A DNA stretch of 64,000 nucleotides from Myxococcota bacterium (GTDB lineage: Bacteria; Myxococcota_C; UBA6777): contig JAKLKB010000010.1 in the NCBI GenBank assembly GCA_023150835.1, positions 17,036 to 81,035 on the forward strand, in the 5' to 3' direction. The translations under genes were made by a program, and so were the position numbers. Positions 51,492-59,607 of this stretch are shown piece by piece (position 1 is the stretch's first letter; each line of letters opens with the position of its first letter). The notes beneath the pieces were generated by a model. That model was given only the letters and a program-made list of their open reading frames with translations. It ran no database searches and had not been told where the DNA came from.

Positions 51492-52574
51492 TCAGGGCGT
51501 GTAGCCGTGAAGTGTTCCGTCGTGGCTGCTGACGTAGAGGCGTTCGTCGAGCGCAAGAGGAGGGGCTGTTAGGCGTCCAAATGTCGGGTAGTTTGCGAGA
51601 ACGCTGCCGTCGTCGGGTTTGATCTGGTGGACTTTGCCGTCCCATGCGCTGAGAAACAGGCTGCCTTTGTGGAGCAAGGGCGAGGTGGAGAGGATGGCCC
51701 CGATTCGTGCGGTCCATCGGGCTTTCCCATCGGAAGCGTTGATCGCATAAAGGCTGCGATCCCACGAAGCCACGTACAAGACTTCGCCGTCGAGTACGGG
51801 GGCTGCGGTGATCTCGGCTTGGCTCGTAAAGCGCCAGCGGCTGTCTCCATTGGCTCGTTTGAGGGCGTGCAAGATCCCGCGATCGTCGCCGACATAGATG
51901 GTTTCTTCGGTGACAAGGGCCTGTGCAGAGATGCTTGCTCCGAGATCGACGCTCCATCGCAGCGCACCGTTCGAGAGATCGAGCGCGTAGAGTTTGTGAT
52001 CGCGTGCGCCGATGTACACCACGCCTTGAAAGACCACAGGCGAGGCCACAAAGGGCGCTTCGGCTTGAAAGCGCCATGCGATCGGGCCTTGGCTCTTTTC
52101 CCATGCGTAGAGAGTTCCCTCCAGATTGCTCGCCAAGACTTTGTCGCCGACCACAACGGCTGCGCTGATAAAGCCTTCTTGCATCTTGGTTTTCCAGATC
52201 TCTTTTCCTGTTGCAGCGTTGATCGCGTAAAATTGACCGTTTGTGTTGCCGATGTACAGGCGATCTTGGTCGAGGGTGGGCGGAGCTGTAAACCAATCTT
52301 GTCCGAGAAACTCCCAAACCTTGGTGGCATCGCTGCGTTGGATCGCATAGAGCTTTTTGTCTGCGCTGCCGACGTAAAAACGTTGTGCATCGAACGCGGG
52401 GGGGCCGTGTATGGCTCCTTCGGTGCGAAAAGTCCACTTTGTGCGGGTGTCTTGTTCGGGGGTGAACTCGATCACGCCGCCGTCACCGATGAATTCGTTG
52501 GTGGTGGCTGGACAGCCGGGAAGTGTCCAAAACAGAAGGCAGAGCAGGCACAAAAAGAAGAAAGAAAAACGCAT
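51492..52574 (-). CDS. PQQ-type beta-propeller lipoprotein
   Basis: The 360-residue protein has a signal peptide (MRFSFFFLCLLCLLFWTLP) with lipobox TLPGC. The mature chain is seven or more repeats of the PQQ-propeller type (RFYVGSADKKLYAIQRSDAT, VVYIGARDHKLYALDLSNGA, VLYVASWDRSLYAINASDGK), each with an aromatic/Gly-Asp pattern. This fold is shared by BamB, which helps assemble outer-membrane proteins, and by quinoprotein domains; catalytic residues of quinoprotein dehydrogenases are not visible. It lies 62 bp upstream of ackA on the same strand. Given the many outer-membrane barrels here, a BamB-like or scaffolding role is possible, but unproven. Confidence 0.85.
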   Translation of the reverse strand: MRFSFFFLCLLCLLFWTLPGCPATTNEFIGDGGVIEFTPEQDTRTKWTFRTEGAIHGPPAFDAQRFYVGSADKKLYAIQRSDATKVWEFLGQDWFTAPPTLDQDRLYIGNTNGQFYAINAATGKEIWKTKMQEGFISAAVVVGDKVLASNLEGTLYAWEKSQGPIAWRFQAEAPFVASPVVFQGVVYIGARDHKLYALDLSNGALRWSVDLGASISAQALVTEETIYVGDDRGILHALKRANGDSRWRFTSQAEITAAPVLDGEVLYVASWDRSLYAINASDGKARWTARIGAILSTSPLLHKGSLFLSAWDGKVHQIKPDDGSVLANYPTFGRLTAPPLALDERLYVSSHDGTLHGYTP

Positions 52575-52755
52575 TGTCGTGATCGATCCAAAACAAAAAG
52601 GGGTGGCGTGTAAGATCGCTGCGGCTGATCGAGTTGCTTGTGAGCAAAGCGAATGGCGCGAACAGACCGCCTCCTTGTAGCGAGAACGAGGTGTTTTCGC
52701 AAGATCGGAGCGACGCCGTTGGCAAAAAAACCCGTATCTTCATTCATCGAAAAAG

Positions 52756-54516
52756 TTAAGGTGATACGCAATTGCCCTTGGTTCGGACATTTACGCCGGA
52801 AGATTCGGCGAGACAACTGTTGTTGTAGGTTTTTCCATCGCAACTACAGACTGGATCGAGCAAGTTGGTGCAGCTTTGGGGCTTGGTTTTGCATTGGCCT
52901 TGGCCGGTGCATACGCCGAAGGCAAGGGTGCAATACTCTGTTATTGAGCAATCTTTGTGAGCTGTGCAGGATTTGATGCAGCCGATCTTGGTGCATCCGA
53001 CCGCGCCGTTGTTGCAAGAGCAAGTATTGCAGCCATCGCCCGCAGGAAAAGAAGCGCCGTGTGCGTAGTCAACGCCGTTGTATTGGCAGGTAAGGGGAGT
53101 TTTACAAAAACCGTTGATGCAGATCTGTGTTTTGACGGTGCAGTCTGCGTTGCCGTTGCATTTTGTGCCGCAGCTTAGGGTTGTGCAGGCGACTGCGCCG
53201 TTGTTGCAGGAGCAAGTGTTACAACCATCGCCCGCAGGGAAAGAGGCTCCGTGTTCGTGTCTTGTGCCGTTGTAGAGGCACGTTGCGCCTGCTTGACAGG
53301 TTTCTTTTACGCAGACTTCACCTTTGGCGCAATCGATGTCTGTTTGGCACTTGCTGACGGTTTGGCAAGCCCCTTTGTATTTGACGGAAACGCTCGATGA
53401 TGCGGCGTTACAGGGGTTGTTGTAGGTTTTGTTGTCACAACCGCAGACAAGATCGATCTCACGCGAGCAGGCTTGGGGGATGGGCTCGCAGAAGCCGCCT
53501 TTGTCGGTGGCACCGCAGGTTGCGTCGAACTTGCAATACGAACCTGTGGGACAAAGAGGAAGTCCGCGACTTCCACAGATTCGAGCGCAGGCTCTGTCGG
53601 TACAAGCGACGCTGCCATTTTTGCAGAAGCATTGGTTGCAGCCATCTTTGTCGGTGAAAGCCTCGCCGTCTTTGTATTCTTTGCCTTCATAGAGGCAGGT
53701 CTTGGGAAGGGCCTTACAAGCGCCTTCGTATTTGACCGAGACACCGACAGCAGCGGCTTCGCAGGGATTGTTGTAGGTTTTGTCGTTGCAACCGCAGACG
53801 GGTTCGATGTGATCGGTGCAACCGCGTGGCGTGGGTTCGCAGATGCCGCCTTTGTCGGTAGAACCGCAGGTTGCGTCGAACTTACAGTACGAGCCTGTAG
53901 GGCAAGCAGGAAGGCCGCGACTTCCGCAGGTTTGGACGCAGGCCTTTTGGGTGCAAGCGATCTTTCCATCGCTGCAACTGCAGGTATTGCAGCCGTCTTT
54001 GTCGGGGAAGGACTCGCCATCTTTGTAGTCTTTGCCTTCGTAGGTGCAGCCTTTGGGGGGCGTTGGGCAAGCGCCTTTTGCTTTGACGGAGATCCCGGCT
54101 GTGTGGGCTGCACAAGCGTTCGAGTACGTTTTTTCATCGCAGCCACAAACAGGCGTGGCGTCGCCTGTGCAGGCTTGCGGTTTTTTCTGACAAAACAGCG
54201 GTGTTGTGCCAGACTTGCACAGACCTTCAGGAAAGAGGCAGAAGGAGCCAGCCTCGCAAACAGCGGGGTTGGCGGTGCAGTCTTTGGGTTGGTTTGGGTT
54301 GCAGTCGCGCAGGGTGCAAGCGACTTTGCTGCTGATGCAGGTGCAGGTGTTGCAGCCGTCGGAGGAAGGGAAGGAGGTTCCGCCTTGATGGGTCTTGCCT
54401 TCGTAGGTACACTCGGAAGAGTTGGCGTTGGAAGGGACGCCACAAGCGCTGTTTCCAACCAAGATCCCGAGAAGTAGGCTACAAACAAAGAATCGCGAGA
54501 AGATGTATCGTTGCAT
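52756..54516 (-). CDS. Lipoprotein of alternating pacifastin/VWC-like and Kazal-like modules
   Basis: From ATG 54516, after GAGG, this 586-residue lipoprotein (lipobox GNSAC) consists of disulfide-rich modules. Five begin C(T/L/Q)Y(E/N)G... and continue DGCNTC.C...G..ACT...C, as in pacifastin light-chain and VWC modules. Four have the Kazal pattern PVCGC..KTY.N.C.A...GVSV...G.C, some preceded by a CGS.GLPACPTGSYCKFDATCG block. In animals both module types are serine-protease inhibitors or matrix modules. Here it could shield the cell from proteases or serve as surface adhesin. It diverges from the pseudouridine synthase gene, and the gap 52575-52755 before the propeller gene holds no gene. 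Confidence 0.82.
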   Translation of the reverse strand: MQRYIFSRFFVCSLLLGILVGNSACGVPSNANSSECTYEGKTHQGGTSFPSSDGCNTCTCISSKVACTLRDCNPNQPKDCTANPAVCEAGSFCLFPEGLCKSGTTPLFCQKKPQACTGDATPVCGCDEKTYSNACAAHTAGISVKAKGACPTPPKGCTYEGKDYKDGESFPDKDGCNTCSCSDGKIACTQKACVQTCGSRGLPACPTGSYCKFDATCGSTDKGGICEPTPRGCTDHIEPVCGCNDKTYNNPCEAAAVGVSVKYEGACKALPKTCLYEGKEYKDGEAFTDKDGCNQCFCKNGSVACTDRACARICGSRGLPLCPTGSYCKFDATCGATDKGGFCEPIPQACSREIDLVCGCDNKTYNNPCNAASSSVSVKYKGACQTVSKCQTDIDCAKGEVCVKETCQAGATCLYNGTRHEHGASFPAGDGCNTCSCNNGAVACTTLSCGTKCNGNADCTVKTQICINGFCKTPLTCQYNGVDYAHGASFPAGDGCNTCSCNNGAVGCTKIGCIKSCTAHKDCSITEYCTLAFGVCTGQGQCKTKPQSCTNLLDPVCSCDGKTYNNSCLAESSGVNVRTKGNCVSP

Positions 54517-54709
54517 AACGGGCCTCGTGATGGGTGTTTGGCGTCTTTGTGCGGGGTTGTGGGAGAGCGCGGGAAAGACGTTTTGTATCACAGCGGTAGA
54601 CCATTTGTACAGAAGAAGGGTCTCGCCGATCTTGCGACAAGGCCGCAGCGGGGAGATGAGAAGCGCAACGGATCAGAAAGCGGTGGTTGGGTGGCGATGG
54701 AGTGTGTGG

Positions 54710-55735
54710 ATGCAGCCGAAAACAGGAGACGAAGAGCAAGAATTGTTTTTGCATGGTGTGTGTCGGGCGGGGGTGCGACAACAGCCGACGCGGTTGGATT
54801 GTTTTGTGGCCTCGCGTTTTGCGCGGTTTACAAGGGCGCGGGCGCGGCGTGCTTGCAAGATGGGAGCGATCCACGTCAACGGTGTACCCAAAAAGCCCGC
54901 ATATCGGGTGCGTTCTTTGGATGAGATCGCGTTGTGGTTGCCGCATCCGACGGTGATGTCGTTGACGCCGACGCCGATGGCGTTGGATATCGTGTACGAA
55001 GATGCGGATATCTTGGTGATCAACAAAGCAGCGGGTGTGGTGTGTCATCCAAGCCGAGGGCATTGGGAAGGGACCTTGTTGCATGGCTTGTTGCACCATC
55101 TTTGCCCAAATCTACAGGGGGATGCGCTGCAAGACAAAGTCTTTTTGGTGCATCGCTTGGATCGGGGGACGAGTGGTTTGTTGGTGGTGGCGCGGCATCT
55201 TGCGGCGGCGGTGCATTTTTTTGAGCAGATGCAAGCGGGGGAGATCCAACGGATCTACCATGCTTTTGTGTGGGGGAAGTTTCCTTACGACCAAACGACG
55301 GTCGATGCGCCGATCGCGATCGATCCATCTCGTCCGGGCGGGAGTTTTGTTCCAAAAGATCCGAAGGAGGGAAAAGAAGCGATCACACATATCGAGCGGA
55401 TCGCGGAAGGGGCTGACTTTTCGAGAGTTGCGTGCTGCCTTGAGACGGGGCGAACGCATCAGATCCGCGTGCATCTGCAACATCTCGGCTATCCGCTGTT
55501 AGGCGATCCCCACTATGGCGCAACATCCGCTTTTCTTGAGCGGATCGCGGAGGATGCCAAGCCAGAGGCCGAGGGAGGGATATGGTTAGACAAACTTCCG
55601 ACCCGTCAAGCTCTGCATGCAGCGTCGTTGCGTTTTTTGCATCCGACGACGGGCGCACAGATGCGTTTTTCTGCCGAACTACCGCCCGATCTGAAGGTGT
55701 TGTCGGACGTGTTGCAGGGAGCAGATGTGGAGTGA
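54710..55735 (+). CDS. RluA/RluD-family 23S rRNA pseudouridine synthase
   Basis: The 341-residue product starts at ATG 54710 after GGAG. An S4 RNA-binding domain comes first (RLDCFVASRFARFTRARARR, with GAIHVNGVPKK), followed by the RluA-type catalytic domain. HRLDRGTSGLL carries the catalytic Asp151, and IYHAFVWGK and LETGRTHQIRVHLQHLGYPL are the usual companions. It isomerises uridines in rRNA, as RluD does in helix 69, but the exact site cannot be told from sequence alone. Earlier in-frame starts exist; 54656 is the nearest. The stop TGA at 55733-55735 shares its last base with the first base of a family B repeat. Confidence 0.9.
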   Translation: MQPKTGDEEQELFLHGVCRAGVRQQPTRLDCFVASRFARFTRARARRACKMGAIHVNGVPKKPAYRVRSLDEIALWLPHPTVMSLTPTPMALDIVYEDADILVINKAAGVVCHPSRGHWEGTLLHGLLHHLCPNLQGDALQDKVFLVHRLDRGTSGLLVVARHLAAAVHFFEQMQAGEIQRIYHAFVWGKFPYDQTTVDAPIAIDPSRPGGSFVPKDPKEGKEAITHIERIAEGADFSRVACCLETGRTHQIRVHLQHLGYPLLGDPHYGATSAFLERIAEDAKPEAEGGIWLDKLPTRQALHAASLRFLHPTTGAQMRFSAELPPDLKVLSDVLQGADVE

Positions 55736-55920
55736 TACGAAATTCGTCTACGGTGTGATCGCAACATATCGTGGCAGCCCCGCGTTATGCGGGATCGCGC
55801 AACCTGTGCTGTCTTCGCGTGTGATCGCAATATGTCGGGGCCACAGGGGGCTGCCCAACCACAGGGCGTTATGCGGGATCGCACCTACCCTTCGAGTACA
55901 CTGTCTCTCGGGGATTGTAT
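55735..55920 (-). repeat. Dispersed repeat family B, copy 4 (inverted, enlarged)
   Basis: It begins ATACGAAATTCG at the stop codon of the pseudouridine synthase gene and ends CTCTCGGGGATTGTAT, so on the minus strand it has the family order. An internal duplication (GTGTGATCGCAA occurs twice) makes it 186 bp. The gap 55736-56245 also holds family A copy 6; I see no gene in it. Confidence 0.84.
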
Positions 55921-56023
55921 GAGCATCGTGAGCGTTGGAATGGGCGGTGAAAAGGGCGAATCGAGGAGACGATTGATCTTGGTGTGTTTCTCTGTTAGAG
56001 CAGCGGCGCGTTTTTGTGGGGTT

Positions 56024-56157
56024 TGTTTTGTGGGGTGCTACCCCACACCCCGCAAGGGAACTGCGTCCCCTTGACCCCGTGTTGGCGGGGTGAACAGAGG
56101 TTTTTCAAGCCGGCGATGGTCCCGCTTGAAGTGCCGCGAACACGGGGGTTTTGTCCT
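56024..56157 (+). repeat. Dispersed repeat family A, copy 6
   Basis: TTTTGTGGGGTGCTACCCCA, CCCGCAAGGGAACTGCGTCC, CTTGACCCCGTGTTGGCGGG and CCGCGAACACGGGGG mark the family order. It follows B copy 4 by about 100 bp and ends about 90 bp before malQ, adding open codons upstream of the real malQ start. Confidence 0.88.
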
Positions 56158-56245
56158 CGGCGTTGGTCTTGTGTGGGTTGGTTGTGATACAAAAGCACGT
56201 GTCCCAAAACGGGCGGGTGTTTGGGTTATTTTGGAGGGTTTTGCG

Positions 56246-57754
56246 ATGAAGATACCACGTTCTTCGGGTGTGTTGATGCACCCCACGTCTTTGCCGGGGC
56301 CGTATGGTGTGGGTGATTTGGGTGGAGCGGCGCGTTATTTTTTGGATCGTTTGCGTGATGCGCATCAGCGTTGGTGGCAGATCTTGCCGTTGAATCCGGC
56401 GGGATATGGTGGTTCGCCTTATTCGGCAACGTCGGCGTTTGCGGGCAATCCGATCTTGATCGATCTCGAAGATCTGGCTCATCACGGATGGCTCGAAGCC
56501 TCGGAGCTTTTGGAACTTCGGCAGCTTTGTGCGACCTTGCCAGAAGAAAAGTATGTGATGGAAGTGGTGCAACCTGCGCGTCTCAAGCTGTTGACAAAGG
56601 CATGGCAGCGTTGGCACGCAAAGGGCGGAAACCACGAAGCATCGTATCAGGCATTTTGCAAAAAGCATATTCATTGGCTCGAAGACTACGCGCTTTTCGC
56701 AACGCTCAAAGAAGTGTTTAACGACAAGGCGTGGACAGAGTGGGGCGACAAAGCGTTGATTGCGCGGCAACCAGCGGCGTTGGCGAAGGCCTACAAACAT
56801 CACGCGGATGCGGTGGAGCGACATCGTTTTTGGCAGTGGTTGTTTTTCCGTCAATGGCATGCTTTGCGCGACGAAGCGCGTAAGCGCGGCGTATCGTTGA
56901 TCGGGGATATCCCGATCTTCGTTGCGATGGATAGCGCCGATACATGGGCGAATCGCGAGATCTTTCGCGTGCATCAAGACGGCTCGTTCGACGTGGTGGC
57001 AGGGGTTCCACCCGATTATTTCAGCGAGACAGGGCAAAAGTGGGGCAATCCCCTGTATCGTTGGGATATCTTGGCGAAAACGGATTATCGTTGGTGGGTG
57101 CAACGCATCCACATGGCGATGGAAACGGTGGATCTGATCCGCATCGATCACTTCCGAGGTTTCGAGTCATATTGGGAAGTTCCTGCAAAAAATAAAACGG
57201 CGATCCAAGGCCGTTGGTTAAAGGGACCCGAGCAGCCCTTTTTTGATGCGATCCGCCGACAGCTTGGGGGCGTTCCGTTTATTGCCGAAGATCTGGGGAT
57301 GATCACCGAAGCGGTGTATACCTTGCGCGATCACAACCAGCTACCCGGGATGAAGATCGTGCAATTTGCCTTTGATGATGGAGATCCCAACCACATCTTT
57401 TTGCCGCACACCTATCCCGAAGGCTGCGTGGCTTACACAGGCACACACGACAACGACACCACCCAAGGTTGGTACGACAGTGCCACCGAAGAGATCCGCC
57501 ACCGCGTGCGCACATATTTTCAACACGGCGATTACGATATGGTGTGGCGTATCATTCAGGGATTGCTCGACTCACGGGCTTGTTTGACGGTGTTTCCTGT
57601 ACAAGATATCTATCCGCTCGGTACACGCGCCCGAATGAATGTCCCGGGTACAGACTCTGGAAACTGGCATTGGCGGATGACCGAATCGCTCTTGCAGATG
57701 CAAGGGGTGTGGACGCGCCTTGGACAACTGACCGCTAACGCCCACCGAGGCTAA
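56246..57754 (+). CDS. malQ: 4-alpha-glucanotransferase (amylomaltase)
   Basis: MalQ moves glucan chains between maltodextrins in the cytoplasm (GH77). The 502-residue protein starts at ATG 56246, after TTGGAGGG, with RSSGVLMHPTSLPGPYGVGD, the usual opening of the family. Catalytic residues are in place: nucleophile Asp301 in RIDHFRG, acid/base Glu348 in FIAEDLG and Asp402 in GTHDNDT. The length is normal for the bacterial short type without an N-terminal extension. It is a single gene here, flanked by repeats, and no other glycogen or maltodextrin gene is visible in the window. Confidence 0.96.
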   Translation: MKIPRSSGVLMHPTSLPGPYGVGDLGGAARYFLDRLRDAHQRWWQILPLNPAGYGGSPYSATSAFAGNPILIDLEDLAHHGWLEASELLELRQLCATLPEEKYVMEVVQPARLKLLTKAWQRWHAKGGNHEASYQAFCKKHIHWLEDYALFATLKEVFNDKAWTEWGDKALIARQPAALAKAYKHHADAVERHRFWQWLFFRQWHALRDEARKRGVSLIGDIPIFVAMDSADTWANREIFRVHQDGSFDVVAGVPPDYFSETGQKWGNPLYRWDILAKTDYRWWVQRIHMAMETVDLIRIDHFRGFESYWEVPAKNKTAIQGRWLKGPEQPFFDAIRRQLGGVPFIAEDLGMITEAVYTLRDHNQLPGMKIVQFAFDDGDPNHIFLPHTYPEGCVAYTGTHDNDTTQGWYDSATEEIRHRVRTYFQHGDYDMVWRIIQGLLDSRACLTVFPVQDIYPLGTRARMNVPGTDSGNWHWRMTESLLQMQGVWTRLGQLTANAHRG

Positions 57755-57898
57755 GGCGGTATCCAAGAGAGGCGCACACAAAGGCAGAGTATGTAGATGC
57801 CCTATGATTGGGCAGCCACAGGGGGCTGCCTCTACCTCTTTACGCCCACACAAGCTGCCCCTACCTCTTTACGCTCACACAACGGGCGGATTTCGTAT
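57755..57898 (+). repeat. Dispersed repeat family B, copy 5
   Basis: It begins GGCGGTATCC immediately after the malQ stop TAA and ends CGGATTTCGTAT at 57898. The hairpin GGGCAGCCACAGGGGGCTGC is present and the segment CTACCTCTTTACGC is duplicated. Together with inverted family A copy 7 it fills the 323-bp convergent gap 57755-58077. Confidence 0.87.
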
Positions 57899-57930
57899 AA
57901 AGCGATGCCGCAGACAAAGAAGCAGCTCTC

Positions 57931-58062
57931 GAAACCCCCCGTGTTCGGGCTGCTTCAAGCGACGGTGCTGTGGGATTGAAAAACGACGCTTGTCTCGCCG
58001 ATACGGGGTCAAGGGGCGTCAGTCTATGGCGGGGTATGGTACCTCGCCCCGCAAAATCTATC
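57931..58062 (-). repeat. Dispersed repeat family A, copy 7 (inverted)
   Basis: On the minus strand it has GGGGCGAGGTACCATACCCC, CTTGACCCCGTATCGGCGAG, CGCTTGAAGCAGCCCGAACA and CGGGGGGTTTC, the family order with a diverged head. It lies 15 bp from the stop of the flavoprotein gene. Confidence 0.83.
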
Positions 58063-58077
58063 CTGCAACCTGTCGTG

Positions 58078-59298
58078 TTAGCTGATACCACGCAACAGCA
58101 GATGCCAATGAAGTCGGGGGAGGAGATGGCGTTCGACGATCCAAGGGAGGAAGCCTTCTTTGGAGAGGTCGAGCAGGAAAGAGCGGCGGGGTTGGCTGTC
58201 TTCAAACTCGGCAAGAAGGGCGCGTTGGGGGGCGATCTCGATGGGGAGGTAGTGGTGGTTTTTATAGCGAGAGAACAGGGCGGGGCCGACGCCGCGCATG
58301 GCTTTGACGAGGTTGTCGGTGACGACGGGGATCTGTTTGCGCAGATGGAGTCCGGGCTTGGCTTCGGGTTCTGCAAGCATATCGCCTGCGGCAAAGACGT
58401 GTTTGTATTTGGGATGTTGGAGGGTGGTGGGGTCGATCTCGATCCAACCTTTGAGGGGCTTTTTGGCGGCGGTTTTGGCTTTGGTGATGTGTTTGGGGGG
58501 TGTGATCTCGGGCATGATGTGAAGCAGATCGTAGGAAAGCTCGACGGTGCTTTCTTTTTTGCCTTCTTCGTTCAAGATCTCGAAGTGAGCGAGTTGGTTG
58601 GCGGGATCGATCTTTTTGAGGCTGTGACGATGTTTGATCTCGATGCCCTTGCGTTGGAGGATATCGCCGATGGTTCCTTGGAGGGCGGGGATCTCAAAGA
58701 CCGAACCTTCGGTGGTGCAAAAGAAGATCTTGGTTTTTTCGCGCAAGCCTTTTTTGCGCAGCATCTCGTCGAACAGAAACATCACCCGATGCGCGTGCGC
58801 CCCCATCGCTCCCGCCATCTGGTGTGTAAAAATCGCTGTTCCTCCCGCAAAGATATCCAATTCTTTTTGGGCGACAGCCAGATGTTCTTGTCCAAAGATC
58901 GATGCCACACCATCCCCACCAAGGGCCTCTTCTGCACCCTTGATCCCGCTAAAATCAAATTCGGCTTCGGGCGCAAGCACGATGTACTCGAAGTTGTACT
59001 TGGCTTTGTCTTCCGTCTCGATCACGCGCTCCAAGACATCGAGCTTTTTGATCTCCGAACGCACCCACCGAATCCCTTCGGGCAGATAGTCCCGCAACAA
59101 ACGCACGGACTCTTCGGGCTTTGCATATCCTGCTCCCACCAACGGCCAAAGATCGCGGTACTCTAAGCTCATCGATGTCTCAAAAAGTGTCACATCCGGC
59201 CTTTTGAGCATTCGAAACAATCGAGCCGCAACCGCAACTCCTGCTGCGCCTCCACCCACAATAGCGACTTTTTTTCGATTCGGTGACAACAGCGTCAT
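58078..59298 (-). CDS. Sulfide:quinone oxidoreductase-like FAD flavoprotein
   Basis: Starting at ATG 59298 after AAAGGAATCC, the 406-residue protein has a dinucleotide-binding VAIVGGGAAGVAVAARLF at the N-terminus, IVLAPEAEFDFSG in the middle, and HVFAAGDMLAEPEAKPGLHL, the typical FAD-binding end motif of disulfide reductase and SQR/NDH-2 families. The C-terminal amphipathic segment (SKEGFLPWIVERHLLPRLHW) is like the membrane-contact tails of SQR proteins. A cysteine is seen in FFCTTEGSVFEI, but the full set of SQR active-site cysteines could not be confirmed. It may oxidise sulfide or another donor into the quinone pool. Confidence 0.82.
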   Translation of the reverse strand: MTLLSPNRKKVAIVGGGAAGVAVAARLFRMLKRPDVTLFETSMSLEYRDLWPLVGAGYAKPEESVRLLRDYLPEGIRWVRSEIKKLDVLERVIETEDKAKYNFEYIVLAPEAEFDFSGIKGAEEALGGDGVASIFGQEHLAVAQKELDIFAGGTAIFTHQMAGAMGAHAHRVMFLFDEMLRKKGLREKTKIFFCTTEGSVFEIPALQGTIGDILQRKGIEIKHRHSLKKIDPANQLAHFEILNEEGKKESTVELSYDLLHIMPEITPPKHITKAKTAAKKPLKGWIEIDPTTLQHPKYKHVFAAGDMLAEPEAKPGLHLRKQIPVVTDNLVKAMRGVGPALFSRYKNHHYLPIEIAPQRALLAEFEDSQPRRSFLLDLSKEGFLPWIVERHLLPRLHWHLLLRGIS

Positions 59299-59466
59299 CT
59301 CGGATTCCTTTCTGTGCGATATCTTTGCTCTGAAGCACGGTCCTGAGATCCATCCAGCCAAAAACACGCGCACTCTACCCGATATCTTTAAAAAGCAGAA
59401 GAGTCCACGCAAAGGCACGCAAAGGCACAGAAAGAAGCGGAACCTCGTGTTGGAAAGCACCGAATG

Positions 59467-59586
59467 GACGATATCCGCCGAGGGTGTGATCGCAAAACGT
59501 AAGGGCAGCCCCCGTGTCTGCCCAACCGTAGGGCATCTACGGTGGATAGCATCGACCCTCTGTGTACGCGTCTTTCGGAGATCGTC
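59467..59586 (-). repeat. Dispersed repeat family B, copy 6 (inverted)
   Basis: It starts GACGATATCCGCCGAGGGTG, contains GTGTGATCGCAAAACGTAAG and a weaker GGGCAGCC-type core, and ends TTTCGGAGATCGTC 21 bp from the recD2 stop. It lies in the 309-bp gap between the flavoprotein start and recD2; the rest shows no gene. Confidence 0.84.
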
Positions 59587-59607
59587 GAAGACCCGCGAGA
59601 TAGTGGG

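Noticed and set aside
51430-52437. Upstream extension of the acetate kinase frame by 336 codons
   Set aside because: The extension is Arg/Ser-rich, out of frame with the propeller lipoprotein on the same strand, and AckA starts normally at 51429 after AAGGAGAG.
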